From contig NZ_CACVCE010000007.1 of assembly GCF_902729445.1 (NCBI RefSeq), positions 3,681 through 67,680 on the forward strand: DNA of 64,000 bases, written 5' to 3'. Shown one piece after another: positions 9,739-18,265 of the stretch. The stretch comes from Magnetospirillum sp902729445 (lineage in GTDB: Bacteria; Pseudomonadota; Alphaproteobacteria; Rhodospirillales; Magnetospirillaceae). Position 1 is the stretch's first letter. Each line of letters starts with the position of its first letter. The translations under genes and the position numbers were made by a program. The notes beneath the pieces are model-generated. The model ran no database searches. It was not told where the DNA came from and saw only the letters and a program-made list of their open reading frames with translations.

Positions 9739-10953
9739 TCAGCCGCGTGCCATCTTGGCCAGACGCATGCGAAGCGCGTTCAGCTTGATGAAGCCCTGGG
9801 CGTCGCGCTGGTCATAGACCGAATCTTCCTCGAAGGTGACGTAGTCCAAACGATACAGGCTCTTTTCGGACTTGCGGCCGACCACGGTGACGTTGCCCTT
9901 GTACAGCTTCAGCCGCACCACGCCCGAGACGTTCAGGCTGATATGGTCGATCATCTGCTGCAGCGCGATGCGTTCCGGGCTGAACCAGAAGCCGTTATAG
10001 ATCAGCTCGGCATAGCGCGGCATGATCTCGTCCTTCAGGTGCGATTCGCCGCGATCCAGGGTCAGGCTTTCCATGGCGCGGTGGGCGACGATCAGGATCG
10101 AGCCGCCGGGGGTTTCATACACGCCGCGGCTCTTCATGCCGACGAAGCGGTTTTCCACCAGATCCAGCCGGCCGATGCCGTTGGCGCCGCCCAACTCGTT
10201 CAGCTTGGTCAGCAGCTGGGCCGGCGTCATGCGCACGCCGTCGATGGCCACCGCATCACCCTTTTCGAATTCCACCTCGACATAGGTCGGCTTGTCGGGG
10301 GCCTTTTCCGGGCTGACCGAGCGGGTGAACATGTCCTCGAACGGCTCGACCCACGGATCTTCCAGCGCCTTGCCCTCGTACGAGATGTGCAACAGGTTGG
10401 CGTCGGTGGAATAAGGCGCCTCGCCGCGCTTGTCCTTGGCGATCGGAATCTGGTGCTTCTCGGCGAAGTCCAGCAGCTTGGTGCGGCTGCTCAGGTCCCA
10501 GATGCGCCACGGCGCGATCACCTTGATGTCCGGCTTCAGGGCGTAATAGCCCATCTCGAAGCGGACCTGATCGTTGCCCTTGCCGGTGGCGCCGTGGCTG
10601 ACCGCGTCGGCGCCGACCAGGTTGGCGATCTCGATCTGGCGCTTCGAGATCAGCGGCCGGGCGATCGAGGTGCCCAGCAGGTAGACGCCCTCGTACAGGG
10701 CGTTGGCGCGAAACATCGGGAAGACGAAGTCCCGCACGAATTCCTCGCGCAGGTCGTCGATGAAGATGTTCTCGTCCTTGATGCCCATCAGCTGGGCCTT
10801 CTTGCGCGCCGGTTCGAGCTCCTCGCCCTGGCCCAGGTCGGCGGTGAAGGTCACCACCTCGCATTGATACTGGTCCTGCAGCCAGCGCAGGATGATGGAG
10901 GTATCGAGACCGCCGGAATAGGCCAGAACGACCTTCTTGACTTCGCCCTTCAT
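9739..10953 (-). CDS. argG: Argininosuccinate synthase
   Basis: A 404-residue enzyme that condenses citrulline and aspartate with ATP in arginine biosynthesis. The PP-loop AYSGGLDTS is at residues 11-19, and the family signatures GKGNDQVRFE (middle) and SRGVYETPGGSIL (C-terminal part) are present. The frame remains open to 11019, but the ATG at 10953 (MKGEVKKVVLAYSG) matches the family start. The gene stands alone, divergent from the coiled-coil gene with about 124 bp between starts, and ends in a strong hairpin. Confidence 0.97.
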   Translation of the reverse strand: MKGEVKKVVLAYSGGLDTSIILRWLQDQYQCEVVTFTADLGQGEELEPARKKAQLMGIKDENIFIDDLREEFVRDFVFPMFRANALYEGVYLLGTSIARPLISKRQIEIANLVGADAVSHGATGKGNDQVRFEMGYYALKPDIKVIAPWRIWDLSSRTKLLDFAEKHQIPIAKDKRGEAPYSTDANLLHISYEGKALEDPWVEPFEDMFTRSVSPEKAPDKPTYVEVEFEKGDAVAIDGVRMTPAQLLTKLNELGGANGIGRLDLVENRFVGMKSRGVYETPGGSILIVAHRAMESLTLDRGESHLKDEIMPRYAELIYNGFWFSPERIALQQMIDHISLNVSGVVRLKLYKGNVTVVGRKSEKSLYRLDYVTFEEDSVYDQRDAQGFIKLNALRMRLAKMARG

Positions 10954-11077
10954 GGGTAACGCCCCTGAACTTGGGATAATGGAAGGGCCGAAGTATAGGA
11001 CTTGCCGCGCCAACAGCAAGGCCTACGGTTACGCACACACTTTCGCGTTGGTGCGGTCCCTGTCATTCTTTCATTCC

Positions 11078-14000
11078 ATGAGCGAGCCACCGCCCTATAA
11101 AGCCGGCAAGGATGCCGACCTTTCCACCGCCCTTGCGCTGACCGAGCGTCTGCTGACGCCCGGCGCCGAGGATGGTGTGATTCCCGCGCTGCCCGTCGAG
11201 AAGGACGGGCTGGGGCAGAATTTGCGCTATTGGATGTGGCGCATGGGCGGGCGCAAGCGGCCGGAATTGGCCGACATGGGCCATTTGTCGAAGATCTTCG
11301 ACAATTACGAACGCGAACTGAGCCGGCTGCAAAAGGACCATGCCGCCCAGTTGGAAAGCCTGGCCGCCCAGCACGCCAAGGACATCGACCGCGTCCGCCA
11401 GGAAAAGGGCGTCGATGTCGCCAAGCTGCGCGCCGAGCTGCAACAAGATGCCGAACGCTCGCTGTTGGAGATCCAGCGCGAACTGGCCGCCTCGCGCGAG
11501 CGGACCAGCAAGCTGGAACAGCTGACCAACCAGTTGCAGCAGACCTGCGAGACCGAGGTGGCGCGGGCCAGGAACGAGGCGGCCGCCATCTCGGAAGGTC
11601 CGCTGCAGAAGGCCTTGGACCGGGTCGAGGAGCTGGAGCGCCGCCTGAAGGCCCAGCAGGCCGAGCATGCCCGCACCCTGGAAGAAACGCTGAACCAGGC
11701 GCAGGAGGCCCAGGCCCAGGCGGTGGCCCAGCTGCGCACCGAAATGGCCCGGCAGCAGCAGGCGGCGGAAATCCTGATCGCCGAAATGGCCGCGACCGAA
11801 GAGCGGGCCCGCCACGACCACGCCGCGCAAATTGCCCGGTGGGAGGCCGAGACCCAGCAATTGCGGGCCGAGGCGGCCCACAAGGACGAGGCCAGCGTGC
11901 GCAAGGCGGCCGAGACGCAATTGGCCCATCGCACCGAGTTCGACCGTCTGCGGCTGGACCTGGAAGCCGAACAACAGGCCAAGATCGCCGCCACCCGCGC
12001 CGCCCTGGACGCTGCCCTGCAGGAGGCCGAGCAGAAGCTGGCCGAAGGGGCGAGAGAGAGCGCCAGCCTGAAGGCCGAGATCGAGCGGATGGCCAGTACC
12101 CACGCCCAGGAGGTGGCCGAGCAGGAAGCCGCCCACCAGGCGGCACTCCAGGCCGCCATGGCCGAAAGCGCCCGGGCCGAGGAAGGCCGGCGCGTCGATC
12201 TGCTGGTCGCCCATCAGGCGGAACTGGAAGACTCCCATCGCCGCCAGGGCTTGCTGGAAAATCGCATCCGCGACCTGCTGATGGCCCACGAGGATGAAAG
12301 CGGTCGGGCCGCCGACGCCCATGCCCGCGAACTGGCCGCAAGCCTGCGCGAGGCCGAGGACAAGCTGCGCCAGACCATCCACCAGGCCGAGAGCGACCGC
12401 CAGGCCGCCGAACAGGCGGCGCGGACCCACCTGGCCGAACTGACCGCCGAACATGCTGCCGCCCTGGCCGAGGCCGGCCGCCACCGCTCGCTGCTGGAAG
12501 AGCGTGTCGGCGAGTTGCTGCACTCCCACGCCCAGGAAATGCGCGAACAGACCGATCGCCATTCCGAGGAACAGATCCGTCTGCGCACCGAATTGTCGGC
12601 GCAGGCCCAGGAAACCCTGCAGCAGGCGCTGGACCGCATCGCCAGCCTGGAGGCCGCACAGGAAACCGCCGCCCGCTGGCATGCGACGGAACTGGAAAAG
12701 ACCCGCGCCGCCATGGCCGAAACCGGCGACGCCCACTTGCGCCAGACCCTGGATCAACTGACCCAGGCCCAGGCCGACCGGCGTCAGTTGGAAATCCGCC
12801 TGAAGGAGGAGCGCGACGGCTACTTACGCGAACTGGGCCGCATCGCCGAGCGCCATGCCGAGGAACTGACCCGCGAACGGCGCGAGGCCGAGGTCGAGGC
12901 CGACGGCCATATCCAACGCGGCCTGGACCGTGTCGCCTTGCTGGAAGCCGAGCTGGCCGAACGCGAACAAAACCATGCCCGCGAAATGGATGCGGCCCGG
13001 GCGGCCATCGCCGCCAGCGCCGATAGCCGCCAGCGCCAGACCGACGCCGAACTGGCCGACGCCCGCACCCAGATCAACGCCCTGACCAGCCAGCTCGAGC
13101 AGACCAAGGCCGACACCAAGCGCAAGCTGCAGGACCTGGCGGTCCACCAGGCCGAGTTCATCAAACGCGAGATCGGCCGAGCCCAGGCCGAGATCGCCCT
13201 TCTGCAGCAACAGGCCGCCACCGAGCGGGCCTGCCAGGCCGCCGACCTGGAGCGTGTCCGCGAAGAGGTCACCGCCATCGCCGATGCCAATCTGCGCAGC
13301 GTGCTGGACCAGTTGGCCGCCCTGCAGGCCGAGCATCAGCGTCTGACCCTACAGCATGCCGCCGAAAAGCAAGAGCTGGCCGACCAGATCGACCAGACCC
13401 GCAGCCAATCCGAGGCCGGCGCCGACGCCCGCCTGCGCAAGGCGCTGGACAGCCTGGCCGCCGTCCAGGCCGAACGCCGCGAGCTTGCCGAGCGCCTGGC
13501 CCGGTCGCAGGAGCAAAGTCCCCAGGCCGACAATTCGACGCTGACCGCCAGGATTCAGGAACAAGACGCCGAGTTGGCCCGCCTGCGCATCGCCAATCTG
13601 CGCGAAATCACCGAATTGAACGAGCGCCACACCCGCGCGCTTGCCCGCGCCACCGCCGAGGCCGACGCCCGGATTGGGGCGCTGGCCGACGAATTGGCCC
13701 GCCAAAGGGATAAGGGGCAGACCGGCGCCCCTCCCGACGACCGCGCCCGACTGGCCGACCAGCACCGCCAGGACATCGAACGTCTGCACCGCGAGGCCGA
13801 CCAGCAGCGGGGCGAACTGGACCGCCGCCTGATCGAGGCGACCGGCCGCATCGGCGAGCTGGAGGCCGACCTGGCCCGCCTGCGCCTGAACCATGCCCGC
13901 GATCTCGAACGCCAGGGCGCCGACCATTCCGACGCGCTGACCCGCCTGCGCCAGACGCTGGACAGCGAACACCGGGCCAGCCTTGCCGCATCGGAACGCA

Positions 14001-14368
14001 CTGTGGCCGACCTCAGGGCCCAGCTTGCCAGCATCGAGATGCACCAGGCCGGGCAATCGCCCCGGGGGGGCGGATCAGACACCGACGCCCGCCTGAACGC
14101 CGCCCTGGCCCGCGCCATGATGGCCGAGGACGAACTGCGCATCGCCAACAACAAGCTGGAATTGCTGAAGGACGCCCTGGATGCCGCCAAGGCCCGGGCG
14201 GTGTCGCCGGGTCCGGGCGCGGCGGACAATCGTTTCCGCGACGCCAAGCGCGCGTTCGCCCGCCACTTCCACCCCGACCAGGGCGGACGCGGAGATTCCG
14301 ACAAGGAACGGATCTTCCTGGAATTCTGGCCGGTTCTCGACCGCATCGAGAAGACCAACGATTTCTGA
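11078..14368 (+). CDS. Large coiled-coil protein with C-terminal J-like domain
   Basis: A 1096-residue protein. Residues about 1-75 are a compact N-terminal segment (PPYKAGKDADLSTALALTE, then LRYWMWRMGGRK). From about 80 to 1040 almost the whole chain is alanine-, glutamate-, glutamine- and arginine-rich heptad sequence with recurring blocks such as LRQTLDQL and LDRVALLEAEL. The last 45 residues contain AKRAFARHFHPDQGG, with an HPD tripeptide at 1065-1067, as in J-domains that stimulate DnaK. No membrane segment is seen. I do not recognise a named family for the whole protein. The ATG at 11078 is chosen because the upstream extension overlaps the argG start. A structural or polar scaffold that recruits Hsp70 is an inference. 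Confidence 0.82.
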   Translation: MSEPPPYKAGKDADLSTALALTERLLTPGAEDGVIPALPVEKDGLGQNLRYWMWRMGGRKRPELADMGHLSKIFDNYERELSRLQKDHAAQLESLAAQHAKDIDRVRQEKGVDVAKLRAELQQDAERSLLEIQRELAASRERTSKLEQLTNQLQQTCETEVARARNEAAAISEGPLQKALDRVEELERRLKAQQAEHARTLEETLNQAQEAQAQAVAQLRTEMARQQQAAEILIAEMAATEERARHDHAAQIARWEAETQQLRAEAAHKDEASVRKAAETQLAHRTEFDRLRLDLEAEQQAKIAATRAALDAALQEAEQKLAEGARESASLKAEIERMASTHAQEVAEQEAAHQAALQAAMAESARAEEGRRVDLLVAHQAELEDSHRRQGLLENRIRDLLMAHEDESGRAADAHARELAASLREAEDKLRQTIHQAESDRQAAEQAARTHLAELTAEHAAALAEAGRHRSLLEERVGELLHSHAQEMREQTDRHSEEQIRLRTELSAQAQETLQQALDRIASLEAAQETAARWHATELEKTRAAMAETGDAHLRQTLDQLTQAQADRRQLEIRLKEERDGYLRELGRIAERHAEELTRERREAEVEADGHIQRGLDRVALLEAELAEREQNHAREMDAARAAIAASADSRQRQTDAELADARTQINALTSQLEQTKADTKRKLQDLAVHQAEFIKREIGRAQAEIALLQQQAATERACQAADLERVREEVTAIADANLRSVLDQLAALQAEHQRLTLQHAAEKQELADQIDQTRSQSEAGADARLRKALDSLAAVQAERRELAERLARSQEQSPQADNSTLTARIQEQDAELARLRIANLREITELNERHTRALARATAEADARIGALADELARQRDKGQTGAPPDDRARLADQHRQDIERLHREADQQRGELDRRLIEATGRIGELEADLARLRLNHARDLERQGADHSDALTRLRQTLDSEHRASLAASERTVADLRAQLASIEMHQAGQSPRGGGSDTDARLNAALARAMMAEDELRIANNKLELLKDALDAAKARAVSPGPGAADNRFRDAKRAFARHFHPDQGGRGDSDKERIFLEFWPVLDRIEKTNDF

Positions 14369-14384
14369 GCCCTGATTCGAATGA

Positions 14385-14637
14385 TCGTAAGCGGGGCAAA
14401 AGTCCGGGCACTCAAGCGCAGCATAACCCTCGCCCCTTGTGGGAGAGGGTCCGCGCGAAGCGCGGGGGTGAGGGGGCTTACGCGCGGCGAGCGCGTAAAA
14501 AACGTCATTATATCAAACAGATCATATGGCGCGCCGACGCGCGCGCCCCTCACCCGGCCGCTTCGCGGCCACCCTCTCCCACAAAGGGGCGAGGGTTATG
14601 CTGCATCTGCGTGCCCGGACTTATGCCCCGCTTACGA
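14385..14637. repeat. 253-bp MITE-like inverted-repeat element
   Basis: Two arms of about 91 bp (14385-14475 and 14546-14637) are near-perfect inverted copies, both beginning TCGTAAGCGGGGCA and containing GCAGCATAACCCTCGCCCC. Each arm has an internal small hairpin around CGCGAAGCG. The centre contains an AT-rich stretch. No transposase is encoded. It looks like a non-autonomous palindromic element, or two REP units placed head to head. Confidence 0.7.
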
Positions 14638-14670
14638 ATGATCCATATGGTATGGGCACACCCCTCCGTA

Positions 14671-14693
14671 TGCGATAGTGATTCGCATTTGCA
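14671..14693. promoter_or_regulatory. Fur-like palindrome 1
   Basis: TGCGA-N7-TCGCA (14671-14687), extended by TTTGCA. The stretch from 14674 matches the classic 19-bp Fur consensus at 13 positions. It lies about 75-95 bp before the iron operon start. Confidence 0.45.
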
Positions 14694-14726
14694 TTCCCCG
14701 TCCGGACTTGTTATTGGTCATATGTT

Positions 14727-14745
14727 GCGAGTGGTTCTCATTCGC
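14727..14745. promoter_or_regulatory. Fur-like palindrome 2
   Basis: GCGAGTG-N5-CATTCGC, a 19-bp palindrome with one mismatch, 22 bp before the start of the iron operon. It shares the TGCGA/TCGC half-sites of palindrome 1. Confidence 0.45.
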
Positions 14746-14766
14746 TGTACCGAAATGGGGATATTC

Positions 14767-15303
14767 ATGAAGACGATGACCGCCCTGGCCGTTCCCGCCG
14801 TCCTTGCCTGCGCCCTGGCGCTTTCCGTTCCGGCCCTGGCCGGCGAGCAGCCGATCGGCGATCCGGTCGAGAAGAACGGCATGTCGATCGCCGGCGTCTA
14901 TCTGCAGGCGGTGACCATGGAACCGGCGCATGCCCACCACGCCCAGACCGACATCCATCTGGAAGCAGACATCAAGGCCATCAAGGGCAACAATAACGGC
15001 TTCGGCGAGGGCGAGTGGGTGCCCTATCTCGAGGTCGAATACGAACTGACCAAGAAGGGCGGCGCCTTCAAGAAGACCGGCAAGCTGGTGCCGATGGTGG
15101 CTTCCGACGGCCCCCATTACGGCGATAACGTCAAGATGGACGGGGCCGGCAAGTACCACGTCGTCTATCGCATCGCGCCGGGCGCCCACGGCTTCCTGCG
15201 CCACACCGACAAGGAAACCGGCGTCGGCAAGTGGTGGCAGCCCTTCACCGTCGAGTGGGATTTCGCCTATGCCGGCTCGACCGGCAAGAAGGGCGGTTAC
15301 TGA
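14767..15303 (+). CDS. ftrA: Periplasmic iron-transport protein, P19/Tpd family
   Basis: A 178-residue periplasmic protein with signal peptide MKTMTALAVPAVLACALALSVPALA. The mature part carries the P19/Tp34 hallmarks: an early YLQAVTMEP segment, HAHHAQTDIHLEADI with the metal-binding histidines, and a C-terminal GAHGFLRHTD. P19 proteins bind ferrous iron and copper and deliver iron to an FTR1-type permease. An upstream in-frame ATG exists at 14755, but GGGGA spaced before 14767 fits better. It is the first of four translationally coupled genes, and two Fur-like palindromes precede it. Confidence 0.9.
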   Translation: MKTMTALAVPAVLACALALSVPALAGEQPIGDPVEKNGMSIAGVYLQAVTMEPAHAHHAQTDIHLEADIKAIKGNNNGFGEGEWVPYLEVEYELTKKGGAFKKTGKLVPMVASDGPHYGDNVKMDGAGKYHVVYRIAPGAHGFLRHTDKETGVGKWWQPFTVEWDFAYAGSTGKKGGY

Positions 15304-15731
15304 TGGGCCGGGCGGCGGTGGCCGCTTGGGGCCTGGCCTTGTTGATGGCGATAGTGGTGGCCGTTCCCTCTCTTGCGGCCGAGACCAACCACTGGCGCAA
15401 GATCGCCACCGACATCGACCAGGCATTGGCGCGGGCCGAAGCAATGACCCAGGCCGGAAAGCCCGAGGACGCCAAGCAAGCGGTCACCGCCGCCTATTTC
15501 GACCTGTTCGAGAATTCCAAGATGGAAGCCGCCATCCGCAAGGAAATCGGCGCCAAGGCCGCCATCTTGCGCGAGAAGGGATTCGCCGATCTGCGCAAGG
15601 CCATCACCCGTGCCGCGCCGGAGCCCGAACGCGCCGCCATCATCTTGGCCTTGCGCTCGGGCCTGATGGACGACGCGGCCCGGCTGGACGCCCAGGGCGT
15701 GCCGCCCGACGTCTTCGCGGTGAACCAATGA
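15303..15731 (+). CDS. Periplasmic helper related to the FTR1 N-terminal domain
   Basis: A 142-residue protein with signal peptide (GLALLMAIVVAVPSLAAE) and an all-helical mature domain. Its segment TAAYFDLFENSKMEAAIR closely parallels SDLYFDVFEESGLEQAI in the periplasmic N-terminal domain of the permease encoded next, so the two domains look homologous. In the related FtrABCD systems this position is held by a cupredoxin (FtrB); no cupredoxin copper ligands are visible here. Its ATG overlaps the upstream stop (TGATG) and its stop overlaps the next start (ATGA). A role in periplasmic iron handling is inferred from context. Confidence 0.75.
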   Translation: MGRAAVAAWGLALLMAIVVAVPSLAAETNHWRKIATDIDQALARAEAMTQAGKPEDAKQAVTAAYFDLFENSKMEAAIRKEIGAKAAILREKGFADLRKAITRAAPEPERAAIILALRSGLMDDAARLDAQGVPPDVFAVNQ

Positions 15732-16900
15732 TCCGCCGCCTGATCATTCTGGCCGTGCTGGTGCTGACCGCCTTCCCGGTCCGCGCCGCCGAGACCGATC
15801 TGGCCGCCGCCGCCCGCACCCTGGCCGCCCGCGGCGACCAATTGATCGCAGCCTATGACCCGGCCCAGGGCCGCGCCACCGGCGATGCCTTCTCGGACCT
15901 TTATTTCGACGTGTTCGAGGAATCCGGGCTGGAGCAGGCCATCGGGGTGTGCTCGGCCAGCGACAAGACCGCGCTGGAGGCCCTGTTCGGCGAGATCATC
16001 GGCCTGGCCGGCCAAGGCCGCCCGCCGGCCGAGTTGCAGGCCAAGTGGAACACTCTGAAAGCCTTGCTGGAGACCGCCACCCTGGCGGCACTGGAACCGC
16101 CGACCGGGCCGTTCCAGGCCTTCTTGCAATCGCTGCTGATCTTACTGCGCGAAGGCATCGAGGCGATGCTGGTGGTCACCGCCCTGGTCGCCTGGCTGCG
16201 CCGGTCGGGCCAGGACGACAAGATGGGCGTGATTTGGCAGGGCGTCGGCCTGGCCGTCTTGTTCAGCCTGGTCGCCGCCTGGCTGTTCGACCGGGTCATC
16301 CACCTGTCGGGCGCGGGACAGGAGGTGCTGGAAGGGGTGATCTTGCTGGTTGCCGCCATGGTGCTGTTCCATGTCAGCTTCTGGCTGCTGTCCAAACGCG
16401 AGGCCGCTGCCTGGCAGGCCTATGTCCAAGGCCAGGTCGTCGGTGCCGCGCAAAGTGGGCGGTTGTGGACCCTGGGCCTGGCCGCCTTCCTGGCGGTGTT
16501 CCGCGAAGGCGCCGAGACCGTGCTGTTCTATCAAGCCCTGGCCCTGTCATCGCCCGGCCAGGGGCCAGCCCTGGTCGGCGGCTTCGTCGTCGCCGCCATC
16601 GCCCTGGCGGTCCTTTACCTCGCCATGCGCCATCTGTCGCTTCGCCTGCCGCTGGGGCTGTTCTTCACCGCCACCGCCGGCTTGCTGTTCGTGCTGGCGG
16701 TATCGTTCGCCGGCAAGGGCGTGCTGGAATTGCAGGAAGGTCGCTGGCTGCCGATCACCCCGCTGGACGGCTGGCCCAAACTGGAATGGCTGGGCCTGTT
16801 CCCCACCGCCGAGGGACTGGCCGCCCAGGCGCTGCTGCTGACGCCGATGCTGGCCGCCCTGGTCTGGCACGCCGCCCGGCGCAAGAGACGACCGGCATGA
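15728..16900 (+). CDS. ftrC: FTR1-family high-affinity iron permease
   Basis: A 390-residue permease with a signal sequence, a periplasmic N-terminal helical domain to about residue 120 and about seven membrane segments. Both REGxE iron-translocation motifs of the FTR1/EfeU family are present: REGIE (141-145) and REGAE (259-263). It imports iron across the inner membrane, probably Fe(III) generated from P19-delivered Fe(II). It overlaps its neighbours by ATGA junctions on both sides, so expression is tightly coupled. Confidence 0.92.
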   Translation: MIRRLIILAVLVLTAFPVRAAETDLAAAARTLAARGDQLIAAYDPAQGRATGDAFSDLYFDVFEESGLEQAIGVCSASDKTALEALFGEIIGLAGQGRPPAELQAKWNTLKALLETATLAALEPPTGPFQAFLQSLLILLREGIEAMLVVTALVAWLRRSGQDDKMGVIWQGVGLAVLFSLVAAWLFDRVIHLSGAGQEVLEGVILLVAAMVLFHVSFWLLSKREAAAWQAYVQGQVVGAAQSGRLWTLGLAAFLAVFREGAETVLFYQALALSSPGQGPALVGGFVVAAIALAVLYLAMRHLSLRLPLGLFFTATAGLLFVLAVSFAGKGVLELQEGRWLPITPLDGWPKLEWLGLFPTAEGLAAQALLLTPMLAALVWHAARRKRRPA

Positions 16901-18207
16901 AGGGGCTGGAAGCCTTCCTGGTCGCCCATCGCCACCGCCTGGTCTGGCTGCACGCCGCCATGGCGGTGGTGTTCGTCGCGATCATCCTGGTTCCGGTCTT
17001 CCTGCCCGATCCGCCGGGCGATTCCACGCCGCTGACCCACTGGACCAGCTTCGCCAACTTCGCCCTGTGGGGCCTGTGGTTCCCGCTGGTGTTCCTGTCG
17101 GTGATCTTTACCGGCCGCTCGTGGTGCGGCCTGTTGTGCCCGATGGGGGCGGCGGCCGAATGGGCCAACGCCAAAGGGCCGAAATGGGCCATCCCGGCCT
17201 GGCTGCGCTGGGAAGGCACGCCAGTCGCAAGCTTCCTGGTCGTCACCATCCTGGGCCAGACCGTCGGCGTGCGCGACCATGCGGAAGCGGCGCTGGAAGT
17301 GTTCGGCGGCACCCTTCTGGCCGCCATCCTTTTGGGCTTCCTGTATGGCCGCAAGAAGCGGGCCTGGTGCCGTCACGCCTGCCCGATCGGCCTGCTGTTG
17401 GGCGTGTTCTCGCGCCTGGGCGCGGTGCAGTTCGCCCCCAAGAACCCGGTGCCGGGCGGCGATGCCTGGACCGAAAAGGGCGTCTGCCCGACCATGATCG
17501 ACCTGCCGCGCAAGCAAGAAAGCCGCCATTGCATCCAATGCCTGCGCTGCGTCAACCCCCAGGCCAGGGGCGCGCTGGAAATCCGTCTGCGCCGCCCCGG
17601 CACCGAGATCGAACGGATCGCCCACCACCATCCCAACATCGCCGAGGTGTGGTTCTTGTTCCTGGGAACCGGAGTGGCGCTGGGCGGTTTCCTGTGGCTG
17701 GTGCTGCCGATCTATCAGGAATGGCGCCAGGCGCTGGCGGAATGGGCCATCGAGGCCGAGCTGTACTGGCTGGTCTCTCCCGGTCCGGCCTGGCTGATGA
17801 GCGTGCACCCCGAGCGGCGCGAAGTGTTCCTGTGGCTGGATTTCCTGATGATCTCGGGCTTCATGCTGGGCGTGATGGCGGCGATGACCGCCGTGCTGGC
17901 GACGCTCACCGCCGCCATCGCCCGGCTGTCGGGCCGACCCTTCGCCCAGGTCGGCTATCTGTTCGCCCCGGTGGCCATGGTGTCGTTGGTGGTCGGGTTG
18001 GGCGGCACGCTGTTCCAGCCGCTGGGGCCATGGGCCGGAACCGCAAAGGGCATGTTGTTCCTGGCCGGCATCGTCTGGAGCCTGTGGCTGGGCTGGCGGG
18101 TGATGGCGCCCTGCCCGCCGTTGCGGCGCCTGGTGGCGCTGATTCCCGCGGCCGCCGGGGTGGTGGCCGTCGCTTGGGGCTGGGCGCCGGCACTCTTCGG
18201 GGGGTGA
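16897..18207 (+). CDS. ftrD: FtrD-like polyferredoxin membrane protein
   Basis: A 436-residue inner-membrane protein with about eight hydrophobic segments. Its cysteine motifs resemble NosR/FtrD polyferredoxins: WCGLLCPMG (about 75-83), CRHACPIG (about 158-165) and HCIQCLRCVNP (about 210-220). In FtrABCD systems this subunit is thought to pass electrons for the periplasmic redox step that drives iron uptake. It starts inside the FTR1 gene stop (ATGA) and closes the four-gene operon. Confidence 0.88.
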   Translation: MKGLEAFLVAHRHRLVWLHAAMAVVFVAIILVPVFLPDPPGDSTPLTHWTSFANFALWGLWFPLVFLSVIFTGRSWCGLLCPMGAAAEWANAKGPKWAIPAWLRWEGTPVASFLVVTILGQTVGVRDHAEAALEVFGGTLLAAILLGFLYGRKKRAWCRHACPIGLLLGVFSRLGAVQFAPKNPVPGGDAWTEKGVCPTMIDLPRKQESRHCIQCLRCVNPQARGALEIRLRRPGTEIERIAHHHPNIAEVWFLFLGTGVALGGFLWLVLPIYQEWRQALAEWAIEAELYWLVSPGPAWLMSVHPERREVFLWLDFLMISGFMLGVMAAMTAVLATLTAAIARLSGRPFAQVGYLFAPVAMVSLVVGLGGTLFQPLGPWAGTAKGMLFLAGIVWSLWLGWRVMAPCPPLRRLVALIPAAAGVVAVAWGWAPALFGG

Positions 18208-18265
18208 GCCGTCCCACCCGGCAGGGGCGTGGCGGCAGGGCACCGGCCTGTCATAGACTTGGCCC

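Larger units (their letters stand above)
14369..14766. other. Gene-free stretch with an inverted-repeat element and Fur-like sites
   Basis: No gene is supported here. It holds a 253-bp inverted-repeat element (14385-14637) and then the upstream region of the iron-uptake operon with two palindromic Fur-like sites (14671-14693, 14727-14745). Confidence 0.7.
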
